In this document: piece by piece, positions 47,053 through 58,599 of the stretch
Position numbering within the stretch: the first letter of the stretch is position 1
How the letters are laid out: the number at the start of each line of letters is the position of its first letter
Assembly: GCA_037176705.1 (NCBI GenBank)
Contig: CM073885.1
Location: forward strand, 221,910,290 to 221,974,289
Direction: 5' to 3'
Origin: Molossus alvarezi
Taxonomy: Eukaryota; Chordata; Mammalia; Chiroptera; Molossidae
DNA length: 64,000 nt
The notes under the pieces: model-generated
Told to the model about the DNA's origin: nothing
Seen by the model: only the letters and a program-made list of their open reading frames with translations
Database searches by the model: none
Program-made: the position numbers and the translations under genes

Positions 47053-47239
47053 CAGTGGTTCTTAACCTTCCTAATGCCACGACCCTTTAATATTACAGTT
47101 CCTCATGTTGTGGTGACCATAAAATTATTTTCGTTGCTACTTCATAACTGTAATTGTGCTACTGTTATGTTTAGGCGACCCCTGTGAAAGGGTCATTTGA
47201 TCTCCAAAGGGGTAGTGACCCACAGGTTGAGAACAGCTT
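47053..47239 (+). mobile_element. SPIN-like non-autonomous hAT transposon with perfect 8-bp TSDs
   Basis: The 187-bp element starts CAGTGGTTCTTAACCTTCC and ends CACAGGTTGAGAACAGCTT, so its ends form the SPIN-type inverted repeat (CAGTGGTTCTCAACC and its complement). It is flanked by an exact 8-bp duplication TTTTAGAT at 47045-47052 and 47240-47247, the hAT hallmark. Internal motifs (CTCATGTTGTGGTGACC, GCGACCCCTGTGAAAGGGTC) match the SPIN_NA family known from some bats, rodents, bushbaby, tenrec and opossum. There is no transposase. Confidence 0.9.
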
Positions 47240-47257
47240 TTTTAGATTGTTTCCTCT

Positions 47258-47406
47258 ATTATGGGCTGAACTGTGTTCCACCAAAATTCTTATGTTGAAG
47301 CCCTAACCAGTGTATTTGGAGATAGGGTTTTGTGGAGTAATTAAGCTCAATGAGGGTAGGGAGGGAGGTGGAGGGAGTCTAATCCAATAGGATTAGTGGT
47401 TTTATA

Positions 47407-47444
<38 letters not shown>

Positions 47445-47661
47445 TCTTTCTCTATGAACAAGTGTTGAGTGAAGGTCTTGTGAGGACACAGTGAGAAGCC
47501 AGCTGTTTGTAAGCCAGAAAGAGAGCTCTCACCAGAAACCAAATTGACCAGCACCTTGATCTTGGACTGTCCAGCCTCCAGAACTGTAAGAAAATAAATT
47601 TCTGTTATTTAGTCATCAAGCTTATTGTATTTTATTATGAAAGCCTGGGCTGACTTGGACA
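47258..47661 (+). mobile_element. MaLR (MLT1/MST-like) solo LTR
   Basis: TATTATGGGCTGAACTGTG at the start, ATGTTGAAGCCCTAACC, GAGGACACAGTGAGAAG, CTTGATCTTGGACTGTCCAG and CCTCCAGAACTGTAAG, ending GACTTGGACA. A (GA)n run at 47410-47440 has expanded inside it. The SPIN-like element ends 18 bases upstream. Confidence 0.8.
47410..47440. repeat. (GA)n microsatellite
   Basis: About 15 GA units inside the MaLR LTR. Confidence 0.95.
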
Positions 47662-48872
47662 TCTTTTCCCTCCCTGCTCTAGCCAACATTTTCATTTATC
47701 AGTTACAGTAAGGGGCCTAGGATCCGTGTGCTAACAGGCACTTTGGGAATACTAATGGAGTTAGTATCTTTAAGGGCTTTGATTTGAAAAGCAGCAAAAC
47801 TAACAGTGGAGGAAGATCATTTCATACTCATTCCTGAGGGCAGTAGCTGTCCTGATACACAATTTGTTTATTTAGTGGCTTATTATATTATTTGGGTATA
47901 TGCACCTACTGTTTGTGATAAAAGAGGTAGAGATTTTATTCAACATGAAAATTACTTTACCATAGTAAAAAAAAAAATACATTTGAGATTTAGGCTCAGA
48001 GTTGGGTTTTACATTTTAGGATTTGAGTACATATAAGGTCGCTGCCTCCAACCCCTTTTTCTCCTTCACAGTATGGAGGAATCACAAGATTCCATTTCAG
48101 GGCTGGAAGGAAACTTAGAGATCACCAACTCTAGTCTAGTTCTCTTCTACCTTAATCTACAGGAAAAAACAAAATAAAACAAACAAACACACCAAAACCC
48201 CAGAAGATTGTGGAGGATTGAATTATCCAAATTCATATGCTTGTTGGAGCCAGGTCTAAAAGAAAGGTTTTCCCAGTTGAGGGTCATTCCATCAAAACAG
48301 ACACAATTCAACAAAATTGGTTTAAATAGATTATTATGAAATAGACAATTTTGTATTACTCTTTCTGTTCTCATATTTTTATATCAAGGTACAATTGCAA
48401 GAATATAGCTTTTGTTAGCTATTGAAGTAGATGTTGTAAAATAACAATGTTTCCCATTTGAAGGTCTGTGTTTTAAGTTATTATTATTATTACATTATAG
48501 TTTTCTTATCTGTAAGTTGAAGGTACTAATTTCAATACCATTAATAACCCTTCCAGATTTAAAGAGGCCATGATTATGGATTTGTCATTTCTGAACCATT
48601 GCTAAAAAATCTCATAAAAAGGGATTACTTGACCTTTTATTGTTTGGTTGGCTTCATTTCATTCTGGAACATACTGGGTTTTCAGTATACTTAGTGGGGA
48701 AGTTTCAGGCCTTTCACATTTTTAACTGTTATTTTATGATCTACTGGAGGCCAATTCATAGATGAAGTGTTCAGCACTGCTGAGTTGGTGGCAACTTTAA
48801 CCTTGAAAAGAGATGGCATCTCAATCTCAAGAGATGTTAACTTATGTCATAGCATGTACTGGAGGGTTTTGG
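47662..48872. other. No gene recognised
   Basis: Ordinary A/T-rich sequence without supported features. Confidence 0.5.
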
Positions 48873-48895
48873 GGTGTGTGTGTGTGTGTGTGTGT
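48873..48895. repeat. (TG)n microsatellite
   Basis: About 11 TG units. Confidence 0.95.
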
Positions 48896-48934
48896 AAGGA
48901 AGAATGTTTGAAAGATCATTTGGGAGCAGATCAT

Positions 48935-49050
48935 TTATATATCTATATAGAGCTATAACTATATCTACTTCTCTCTCTATTTATATAGATCTATATCTAT
49001 TTTTATACATTTCTATGTATCTACATATATATAGAGAGATCTACATCTCT
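48935..49050. repeat. Degenerate TATC/TATA-rich repeat
   Basis: Alternating ATCTATAT and TCTATTTATATAGA-like units over more than 100 bases. Confidence 0.75.
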
Positions 49051-49219
49051 CATGTCTTTTTGGAATGAATAATGTTGAATAAACATGAGAAACTGTGTAT
49101 GCAGGGTCTGTTTTAGATCAGTGATTCATACTTAATGAGGGGAGTTAATCTAGGCAATGGTTTCTGAACCAGTCTTAGAGGAATGTAGCCTAAGTTTCTT
49201 GAGAGAATGAAGCAATAAC

Positions 49220-49221
<2 letters not shown>

Positions 49222-49258
<37 letters not shown>
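49222..49258. repeat. (TA)n microsatellite followed by TTTG units
   Basis: About 18 TA units, then GTTGTTGTTTG-type repeats to 49283. Confidence 0.95.
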
Positions 49259-49269
<11 letters not shown>

Positions 49270-49332
49270 TGTTTGTTTGTTTTTGTGTGAAAAAATGTGG
49301 GAAAATAAAGGTTCTGGTCATGGAGGTGGAGC

Positions 49333-49452
49333 CCTGTGCTCAGAGCCCTTTTCCGTTTTCTCCCTGAGCTGTTTCTCTCTCACCCTGCTCTGTTTCCTTT
49401 GGTAATTAGCCTTGGAAGGAAATAACTCACAGAGTGAAAATCATCTAGAAAC
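49333..49452 (+). repeat. Local direct duplication, copy 1
   Basis: From CCTGTGCTCAGAGCCCTTTT to CATCTAGAAAC. It pairs with 49771-49889. The last about 39 bases are identical between copies; the rest differs by a few substitutions and small indels. Confidence 0.9.
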
Positions 49453-49770
49453 CCTAGTTCTGAATAGAAGATGAGGAAGGGGAAGATAATTTTTTGGGGC
49501 AGGGTCATCGATCTCTTCTATAAAAATGAAATAATACTCTCTCTCCTGCAATGTTGCTGTGAGGACTAGAATTAATGGATGTGGATGTGAAGAATTGATG
49601 GGGTGAGCCGTCATAGAATATAAAAACAATGCATTTTGTTACTATAGCTACCATTAACCAGTCCCATTTGCCAATTCTTAAACAAATAAAATCTCCCAAG
49701 TCCTACTTCTTTCTAGCAAAATCTTCTGTGGGTTCATGTTGGGGGGTGGAGACCCCCAGTAGCTCTAAGG

Positions 49771-49889
49771 CCTGTGCTCAGAGCCCTTTTCTGTTTTCTC
49801 ACTGGGCTGTTCCTCTTCTCACCCCGCTGTTTCCTTTGGTAATCAGCTTCGGAAGGAAATAACTCACAGAGTGAAAATCATCTAGAAAC
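49771..49889 (+). repeat. Local direct duplication, copy 2
   Basis: Starts CCTGTGCTCAGAGCCCTTTT and ends CATCTAGAAAC, 438 bases downstream of copy 1 in the same orientation. It is not a family I recognise. Confidence 0.9.
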
Positions 49890-52294
49890 TTGAGTTAAAA
49901 CAAAAAACAACTCTAGCCAAGACGGATATGTATGATTCAGTTTGCCCAAATTAATCACAACTTTTAATAAACAGGTTTTGCTATCCACTGCTGAGATTAT
50001 TCCAGTCAGGCATTAGTTGAAAGGAAATGTATGATAGGAATCTGTTTCCATGGCAACAGTACTTTTAGAAGTAGTTTATGCTAGACAATGATCTGTGATG
50101 GCTTTTGAATAAATTCAGAGGTTTGTATTTCTTAACTACCTAGGTAAGTAAGAGAAAACGAAGAAAAAGGACAAAAAATCTGTGGGCTTTGAATTATCAG
50201 CTGGGTGAACCCTACTTTAATTACATCCAAAGGTGAATCTAGTGGTGCTTGTGATGACAAGACTGAAACTCTGTAGAAAGGTAAATTACGCTTCTCCCGA
50301 AGTAAGCTGCCAAACCTGCAGATTAGTCTCTACCCGAATAAAAGATCACATGCAAGGGTTTGATAAGAATAATAAAGATTTGTAGTTATTTAGAAATCAC
50401 CCAGAGTCAAAGCAAGTTTTCTCAGGCCATCATCTCATAAGACAAAGGAAAACTAGGAATTAAATTAGTCTCAGTTAAAAGATGCTGCTGTTGCCCTGGC
50501 TGGTTTGGCTCAGTGGTTGGCGCATCGGCGTACGGACCAGAGAGTCCTGGGTTCAGTTCCCTCTAGGGGCACGTACCAAAAAACAAAAACAACAAAAAAG
50601 CTGCTGTATAAATGGCAGGTTTTGTTACAACTTGTCTTTCAGTGCTGGCTCACTCAGTTTCCTCACAATAGACGGAGACGTCAATAAGCCCTGCTGTAAG
50701 GTGCCCTTGGCATCCCAGTGACTCTACAGAGGGGAGATGCAGAGTGAAGAGGGCAACTCGCTTCTGCGGCCAGACCCTTGGCTAGCGGATCATGGACCAG
50801 GGCTGAGACGGTCAGTGCCAAAACAGGAATCTTGCTGTAAGTGAGCACCTAAGCAAAGAAACCAGGGCTCAGGCTTCACTTTTAGAAGATAAACATAAAT
50901 GAAATGCAATTTAAAGTGCCCCTTTTACTCCTCCTCTTTTCTGATTTTGAAGGGAAATATTGTTCATTGTCAAAAATTTCAAGATTTGCAGAAAAGTGTA
51001 AAATGGGGGAAAGCATCTATTTATTATCAGCTAGAGGGAATGTCTAACTGATTGACATTTTTCTGATGCACTGAAGTCGAATTTTTTAAAGGGAAAGGTA
51101 TCCTTCGAGGTCCGGGCACCACCCCTGGGCTTACAGACAAGGACAGTGTTCAGGTAGGATGAGTACACTGAGCTCACACAGCCAGGTGCACCCAAGTTCA
51201 CACTGCTCAGCCAGGGTGTTCTGCCCAACATTCCGCTGCCTCTCATCTTCAATTAATTTGTCTTCTCATTCTTCCAAAGAAATCATTAAATGTTCTAACC
51301 CTGAAAATTTCTCAGAGAACAACAGCTTGCAGAAAGCAAACTCATTCTGAGTTATAGGCAAAGCCCAAACTGTTGTAGTTGTGAGTAAATGCCTTTTATA
51401 ACTTGAACAGTCTTTATAAGAAAACTAATCAATAGTGAAACTGGGGGAAAAAATGTTATTCTCACCAAATTTATTATTTTCTCTCGCCATGTGCTTGCTC
51501 TCCCTCTTTTGGTATTTGAGAGGGAGGGCAAGGGATCTGTAACTAAATAGCAAATTAGCCTTTAATACCAACTACTTATCCCAGGAGATGCCACTGAAGT
51601 GTTTCTGAATAATTAGGGTGTGTCTCAGGACTCACAAATCCAGGAACATTTCGGGTGCTCAAATTCCTACGATCTCCATTTTTCACCATATAAAATACAT
51701 GAAATATACCCACTTTTCATATTGTAAGCAGTTGAAAGTTTGTGTGCCCAATGCTTCAACAAGCTGAAATTCAAAACGTCATGGTTTGGATTAAGAAAAG
51801 GTTTACTGATCAAGAAGGTGTCAACCAAGGAGATGGGAGACCTAATCCTCAAATCCATCTCAGGAAACTAGAATTCAGGCATTTTTTTATGTCAAAGGAA
51901 GAGAAATGGAGGGGCAAGAGATGATTGACCACCTCAGGCATCTGGGTGCCAGCAGGGGTAATAGTTGATGTTAACCTGGTCCTGAGATTCCTGGAAATCT
52001 ATGATAAATAATACAATACTTCCCTTATTTCCTCAAGATGCAAGAAAAATCCCTCTGATGATTAGCATGTCTATATGCAAGACTAAACAGAAGCTAGTAG
52101 CCTGAAGGACATAGGAACAAAGCAGGTTTGAATAAGACAGAGTCAGAGAATTCAAGCATTTTACTCTATTGCAATATTACATATAATTTTATGCTATAAA
52201 ATTTATAAATGGACTTTTACAAAGTTAAGTGCTGTTAAGAATTCATGGTTTTATGACTTACATTTATTATTATTTATATGAGAGTTGAGGTGTT
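49890..52294. other. No gene recognised apart from the head-only SINE
   Basis: No coding or repeat family supported outside 50494-50597. Confidence 0.5.
50494..50597 (+). mobile_element. Head-only SINE copy (tRNA-like part followed directly by A-rich tail)
   Basis: About 80 bp of tRNA-like head (GCCCTGGCTGGTTTGGCTCAG, B box GGGTTCAGTTCC, then AGGGGCACGTACC) passes straight into an A-rich tail with no CT-rich body. Flanks share AAAAGATGCTGCTGT / AAAAAAGCTGCTGT, an imperfect TSD. Confidence 0.85.
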
Positions 52295-52975
52295 GATGAC
52301 AAATTGGTATATGTATCAGTTTCCTGTAGTTGCTATAACAAACCGAATGACTTAAAACAGTAGAAATATATTCTTTCACAGTCCCCAAGTCCCAAATCTG
52401 TTTCAGTGGGTTGAAACCAAGGTACTGATAGAGTCATGCTGCCTTTGGAGGCTCTAGAGGAAAATCTGTTTCTTGACTTTTCCTTCTTCTGGAGGCTGCC
52501 AGAAGTCCTTGGCTTGTGACCACATTGTTCCAATCTTTACCTCCATTTTCACATTGTTTTATTCACTGAGTGTACAATCTCCTTTATCTCTATATTTTTT
52601 TTCTTTATTGATTTTAGAGAGAGAGGAAGGGAGAGGGAGAGTGAGAGAGAAATATCGATGAGAGAGAACATCGATTGGTCGCCTCCTGCATGCCCCCCAA
52701 CTGGGGATTTGGCCCACAACCTGGGCATGTGCCCTGACCAGGAATCAAATTGGCAACCTTTTGGTACATGGGTCAATGCTCAACCACTGAGCCACACTGG
52801 CTGGACAGCCTTTATCTCTCTTTTATAAGGACACTTATATTTAAGGCCCACTCAGATAATTTAGGATTATCTCTTCATCTCAAAATCTTTAACTTACTCA
52901 TATCTACAAATACATTTATAGGCTTCTAGAGATTAGAGTCTGATTATCTTTGAGGCTACCATTGAGCTCATTACA
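52295..52975 (-). mobile_element. MaLR (MLT1-like) LTR, split by a SINE
   Basis: Reverse LTR: TATCAGTTTCCTGTAGTTGC, GAATGACTTAAAACAGTAG, TTGGAGGCTCTAGAGGAAAA, GCCAGAAGTCCTTGGCTTG, then after the SINE TTATAAGGACACTTATATTT and GATAATTTAGGATTATCTC. The SINE occupies 52592-52808. Confidence 0.78.
52592..52808 (-). mobile_element. Bat VES-type SINE (body type B) inside an LTR
   Basis: Reverse copy inserted in a MaLR LTR. A perfect 11-bp TSD (CCTTTATCTCT) lies at 52581-52591 and 52809-52819. Confidence 0.94.
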
Positions 52976-53449
52976 ATATAACTTTATTTTGTGATTATTT
53001 AAGTAAAATTTGACCAGTTTTAATTTGGTAAGATTTTTATTTTTGTGTGTTGGTACTGATAATTTTTTTTCCAGTCTCAAACCTTCTTGTGGGCTTTTCA
53101 GAAGCTTCACGCTTGGACACTTTGCTCTTAGCAGATAAAAGATCAGGAGAGATATTTTCTCCCTATTTGTAGCCATGTTTATTGACAGAAACCCTCTCAG
53201 TTCAACTGTAACTAGAACGAACATTTTTCGAAGAGGCATTTTGCCAGAAAGCATTAGTAAAGAAGAAATTTTCTTTCTACAGGGTCCTTGAATGTCATGT
53301 TTCTGTGCTAACAAATAAGAGAATTACAGAGAGTAAAGCACTAGATGTCAACTAAAGTCCAGGCAGAGAACCACTACATTTTAAACCCCAAACGTTGAGC
53401 AGTGGTTGCATTTGCCAGCTCTCAGGGACTTGTGGTCTCTAGGTACTGC

Positions 53450-53660
53450 ACCAGGGCCTTTTCAAGAATTTATTCTAATATTCACAACATCTCTTAAAAT
53501 GAATTATAATTCTCACTTTATATATGAGAAAATTAGACTCAGAGAGGCTAAATAATTTGCCCAAAGTCACCCAGCAAATGGGTAGCACAGTCAGAATTTG
53601 AACCTGGGTCTGATTAGCTATAAAGTTTGAATTCTTTTCTGTGCACTGTGCTGGATCATT
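53450..53660 (-). mobile_element. MIR element
   Basis: Reverse MIR with GACTCAGAGAGGCTAAATAA, AAAGTCACCCAGCAAATGGG and AATTTGAACCTGGGTCTGA. Confidence 0.78.
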
Positions 53661-54124
53661 TCAGAAACAAGAAAAAGAGTACATAAAACCTATGAGAGAG
53701 AAGTTAAAGTGTATCTTAATGGACAATAGAATTAGAACCAGGACAAACTTGATATTTATTTCTGTCTTGGACTGATGAGAACAATGGTTAAAAATGTGTT
53801 TATTGGTGTGTGTGCTGTTTGGTAAATTGTATATTATTGATTCCTTAGAATGAGTTCTGATTTTTACAACTAGACATTTTGGTGGTCTTTAGTTATTGAG
53901 TGTCTTGAATTAAAAATAACCTCTTCAGAGAGTGTTATTACTCGAACTTAATGAATTCAGTTAACATTAAGAATCATTAGCATTGTGTTCAGAGTGGATG
54001 GACCACTCTACCCTTTATAGAAGAATTTTCCAAATGTTAGTGCTTTGTTTAACAATTTTACTTCTTTCTGTACTATTGTCTGTAATATTATTTATTCACT
54101 ATTTCTTTAATGCTTGCATTTTTA

Positions 54125-54600
54125 TTTATTTTAATAAACACAATTCCACAGCCTTTATTGTCATCTGGTAATAACATAAGGGTAATCAAACAATAGGAAT
54201 AAATGTTGAAGAACTATACTCTCAACAAAGGACACCTAAAACATAAACTATTGCTTCTCAACAATTCCTTACTTCATTAGTCATTTCTAGTTGGAGACAC
54301 TTTGGGGCAGAGTAATATTAGTATCTCCTTTTAACGTAATCTGACCTAGTTGTTTTCTTGACTTTGTTTTAGAATGAAACTCCTCTGCATCATCTAATAT
54401 GAGGTCCATATACTCATCAAAACCAAACATACAGCCCTCTATCCACATATTCACTTGCTCATAAAGCCACACTTGAGTCTGAGATGTACTTTGCAGGTAT
54501 CAGAAGATGAGGTTGATGGGCTGTACACTCACCTTCTGCACTTTTTGGCCCTGGCCACTGCACTGTGGTAGAAGCTGACGAAGACCACACTAAGCCCCAC
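54125..54600 (-). pseudogene. SNRPE: Processed pseudogene of SNRPE (Sm protein E)
   Basis: SNRPE is the 92-residue SmE subunit of the spliceosomal Sm ring. On the - strand the last 61 codons are open (54472 to the TAG at 54287-54289), with [30 protein letters not shown] and the terminal QSVSN of SmE. Upstream, codons for the Q-I-N-L-I region are recognisable but carry a TGA in place of the Arg of the FRYL segment. The start ATG is ACA (54564-54566) with a 2-base deletion nearby. There is one extra codon in the KGD-NITL segment. No introns interrupt it. The 3' UTR-like sequence continues to CAATAAAG and an A-rich remnant at 54122-54140, as expected for an L1-mobilised mRNA copy. No clear TSD was found. 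Confidence 0.9.
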
Positions 54601-55091
54601 ACTGCTTCAGAAAGCTCCTTCTGCAATAAATAAATGGGAACAGAAGTGTATGGTGCTCACCTAGCGGCCTGGACGGCTCCTGGGAAATAATGTATATTTA
54701 TTTTAAAAGGCAACTATCACATAATGGAAAAATCAGTATCACACACACATTAGAAGTGGAAGGTCAACAACAAGTATTAATGAAATGAAAAGAAAATGAT
54801 ATTTCTATATTCTGGGTGGACAGTATTAGCTGCCTAAGGAGCAGGTGCTGGGCTTGCTCTGTGGTTGTCAGAAAGGGAGATCAGTAAGGTTAGAAAGGCA
54901 GTAAATGCTCAGTGGCACAGACCTCATACACCCTCCTTGTCAAAATCTGGGGACTGAATAAGACCTGAAAAGAGAGTAACTTTCTCATCAGATGATTCAA
55001 TGTGATTATGAGTGTGTATGTAAACACAGCTTCCTACCTCCATGACTCCCTCCTTTCTTGTGGTCTAAGGCCTGAAATTGAAATTTCTTGC

Positions 55092-55305
55092 CCTGGCCAG
55101 TGTGGCTCAGTTGGTTGGAGCCTTGTCCTATGCCCTCAAAGGTGGCAGGTTCAATTCTGGTCAGGGCAGTACCCTGGTTGCCAGTTCGTCCCTGGTTGAG
55201 GCGCATGTGGGAGGCAGGTGATCAATGTTTCTCTCTCACATCGATGTTTGTTTCTTTGTCTCTTTCTCTCTCCCTTCCTCTCTCTCTTAAAAACAAAACA
55301 AACAA
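55092..55305 (+). mobile_element. Bat SINE with a distinct body
   Basis: Head GCCCTGGCCAGTGTGGCTCAG-TTGGTTGGAGC, then a body with GGTTGCCAGTTCGTCCCTGG and GATCAATGTTTCTCTCTCAC, CT-rich end and A-rich tail. The TTGGTTGGAGC head differs from the other copies here. No clear TSD. Confidence 0.87.
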
Positions 55306-56104
55306 AAACTAGAAGAACTTTGAATGGCTAACCACAACCTCCTCTTTCCCTCAATATTCTGTGGATAGTCCCCTGGCCAAGCAACCCCCCTTATCACAGT
55401 GACCAGGCACAGTGCTTACTCATCCGTTAATAATAGGCTTTAGTTCCCTGCCTGCCTGAAGGATTATTAAAACAGGAATCACATCCTTCCACAGAATCCT
55501 GGAGCTATTTCACCCTCTTGCTACTTCAAAACCTGCCCCCTGGATCCCTGCTTTTTCATTCTGTTCTCAAGTGAAAGTCTCCAGGTGGTTGCAGTGTTCT
55601 CCCCCAGGACTCTGAGTGCCTCTATCCTGGGTCAGGTGTTGTGTGTCCAATCCTCTCTGTATCCTATGGAGGGAATTCTTCCCTCACCAGTGGAATGAAG
55701 AGGAGGTGAGCAAATGCTCCTGGCTTTGGGAAATATGACCATCCCATAGAATGGTACCTAAATAGATTCTCTTCTATTTATAGGAGTCCACTCATTTCTT
55801 AAAGAATAACCAGATCATCACAGAACAGACAAATGCTGCAGGTGTCTTTCAGGTAGTAAGTTCATAAGATGAGGAAATCTGTCTTTTATCTCCCTAAGAG
55901 TCTCCATGTAACTTTGTAAGATGATAGTGGGCTTGGTTTGACACATAATTCACAAGGTCTTATCTATAAAGTCTGATGTGAGGACTTTTTAACACCAAAT
56001 TTCCTTTCCTGATGGTTCTGCCAAAGCAGCTTTAACTCCTACAGTAACATCGCTTAGCATTCAAAGATCTTGTTTTCCAAACGTGACAGATCAAATGCTA
56101 AAAG

Positions 56105-56340
56105 CTGTGCAATGTGATGGTTAAGAGCACAGATTCTAGAAGCTCGGGAATCAGACTGCCTGGGTCAGATACTGACCACTTACTTGCTCTGTGAGTTTAG
56201 GTAAGTTGCTGAGCTCTCTGAGCCTCATTTTTCTTATTAACAGTACATTCCAGCAGGCATTGCAGTGAATCTCAAATGAGCTACATATAAAGATCTTAGA
56301 ATAGTGTTTAGCAAATGTTAGCCATTATTATTAGAGAAGA
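56105..56340 (+). mobile_element. MIR element
   Basis: Forward MIR from GATGGTTAAGAGCACAGATT through GACTGCCTGGGTCAGATACT and CTGAGCCTCATTTTTCTT to TTAGCCATTATTATTA. Confidence 0.8.
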
Positions 56341-56574
56341 AGCAACCCACTATACCTTTAACACTAGGGCTTATATTGACTCTTTTTAGGTCATCCAATT
56401 AGTAAGAACCGAAGGAACAAGGGCACTGGACACACACATTTTGACGGGAATGTGGACATAGAGTACCACCTGAAGCTGATGGGGCTCTTCAAGGGAGGCC
56501 TGTAGCAGCATGAAGGCTCTGGTTGAAGAAGAATCTAAAGCAGGTAGGAAAGAGGAGTGAACGCAAACTTCACT

Positions 56575-56799
56575 GTTTTTTTTTTTTTTTTTTCCTTTGT
56601 TGATTTTAGTGAGAGAGGTAGTGAGAGGGAGAGAGACATAGAAACATCAATGATGAGAGAACATCGATTGGCCGCCTCCTGCATGCCCCTCACTGGGGAT
56701 CGGGCCCACAGCCTGGGCATGTGCCCTGACTGAGAATCGAACCAGTGACCTCTTGGTGCGTGGGTCGACGCTCTACCACTGAGCCACACCAGCCGGGCA
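56575..56799 (-). mobile_element. Bat VES-type SINE (body type B)
   Basis: Reverse copy with a 17-base T run as tail, GA-rich body and head complement GCCCGGCTGGTGTGGCTCAG. Only a short candidate TSD (CACTGT). Confidence 0.9.
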
Positions 56800-58599
56800 C
56801 TGTACTCACATTTGTGGAGGATGGCTCATTATTCCACACAATGGGTACTCAAGAAGCAGTATTGGTTGGCAGTGTGAGGGGTTGACAGGACGTGGTGCTC
56901 TCTTCCTTCCCCAAAGCACTACCGTTCCCTCTCTCAATTTGTAGTTAGTTCTTTCTGTACATACTTTTTTTTTTTTTTACTAGTTTTTAAGCAACATGAC
57001 GGCAAGAAGTATGCGTTTTCATCTTTTTCTACATTGTGAGTGTAGTACAATGGCAGAATGAAGATGATGGAATGCATGTTGAATTAATTGCTTTGGGTAT
57101 AAGTAGGAACAGAAATTGAATTGCTGTCATAAAGATATCAAAAAATACAGTGGCTCAAACAAAATATAGGCTTAATTTTCTCTTCTGTAGCATCCTAGAA
57201 GTAGGTGGCTTTGCTCCATGATGTCATTCAATGAGCCATGATCCCTTATCTTGTGGTTTTACTATCTCTAAAAATGTGTCTTCATCTGCATGTTCAAAAT
57301 TGTTCAGTCCAAAGAAAGAGGGGAAAATTGGAGGCCAGGCAGCTTCCTCTGAAGAATAATTTCCTCTCCCACCCCATTTACCACCTGGCTACATGAGCCC
57401 CCCTAGAGGCTCAGCTAATACTCAGGAATGAAAAGGAAGAAGGGGAAATAATATTGGAAGACAATCAGCAGTCTTTGCATTGCACATTTTCTTAATTTTT
57501 AGATACTCACTCAACACCTGTTCTGTGTGCTTGAGTGCTTCTTAAGAATGGAGGTGAGGTGATGAGGGAGAGAATAATAATCTTGACTCAGCCCCATCCC
57601 ATGATGAGGTCCCTTTGTGTACCTAGCCCTTTGACCAGGCCATCTGGTGACCAGGATTGTTTTCCCAGAAAGCCACAGGTCTTTGGGATATTTTTGGTCT
57701 GCAGCCAAATGGCCAATGTTCACTATAGCTTGAATTCACCCCCCCCCTTCCCGTGGAAGAAAAATATAAGGGGAACAGGGAGCTAGAATTACATGTAAAG
57801 CATGGCATGTTCTTTTTAAATTAAATGTGCATGTTTTGGTTTCTGGAGCAGTTCAACCAAATATAGAAAGCATTTCAGAATCCTCTGAGAGCAATCCCAG
57901 CTTGGAATGTAAATGTCAACTTGAGAAATCATTTACAGCACCAGTGGACAGACACAGAAATGCAAACGAAGCTTTCTAATCTAGGATTTTTTCATTTCTG
58001 AATCATGAACCCTTCGATGAAATAATTTGGATGCATTTATTATGTAATAAAACATTTTCTGATGTGACTGTTCAAAATAAATGGGAATAAAATAAACAGT
58101 TCATGTTTGTGGACGATCCACAACTGTTGGGATAGGCAGCTGGAAGTTTTAGAATTGGAACAACATCGCATTTCTTTTATTTTTTCTTCTTACATGGGCC
58201 ATGGCAATTCAAGTGTAATGCAGTCTGCCTATATGTTGCCATAAGGATGCCGTTTGCTATTTTCTTAGCTCCTTAATCATACTTGAGGATAATTGCCCTA
58301 ATATAGTCTTTAAACGGGAGTGTTATTTTTGTATTAGGAGAATAGAAAAGAACTGGCTTCAGAAGTAATACTCTCATAAAATTGTATCATATGAAAAACA
58401 TCTAGTACTATCACACACACACACACACACATACACACACCACTAAACCAGACTTTGAAAGTACTGCCAAGAAGCCTAGGAATATGCTTTAGCTCTATCT
58501 CTTGTATTTGAGTGAGAGGGTGGGGTACTTAAACTGGGAAACTTCTATTCACACTGATGGTTTCTCCATGAATGTACCACAAAAACAGGCATTGAGGGG
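56800..58599. other. No gene recognised
   Basis: Contains the (CA)n at 58412 and a T run near 56967-56978. Nothing else supported. Confidence 0.5.
58412..58440. repeat. (CA)n microsatellite
   Basis: About 14 CA units with one AT interruption. Confidence 0.95.

Noticed and set aside
47410..49258. CRISPR-like regular repeats
   Set aside because: These are simple microsatellites in a mammalian genome, with no spacer structure.
49333..49889. LTR pair flanking a small internal region
   Set aside because: The copies lack TG...CA ends and a flanking duplication, and the inner 318 bases show no retroviral features.
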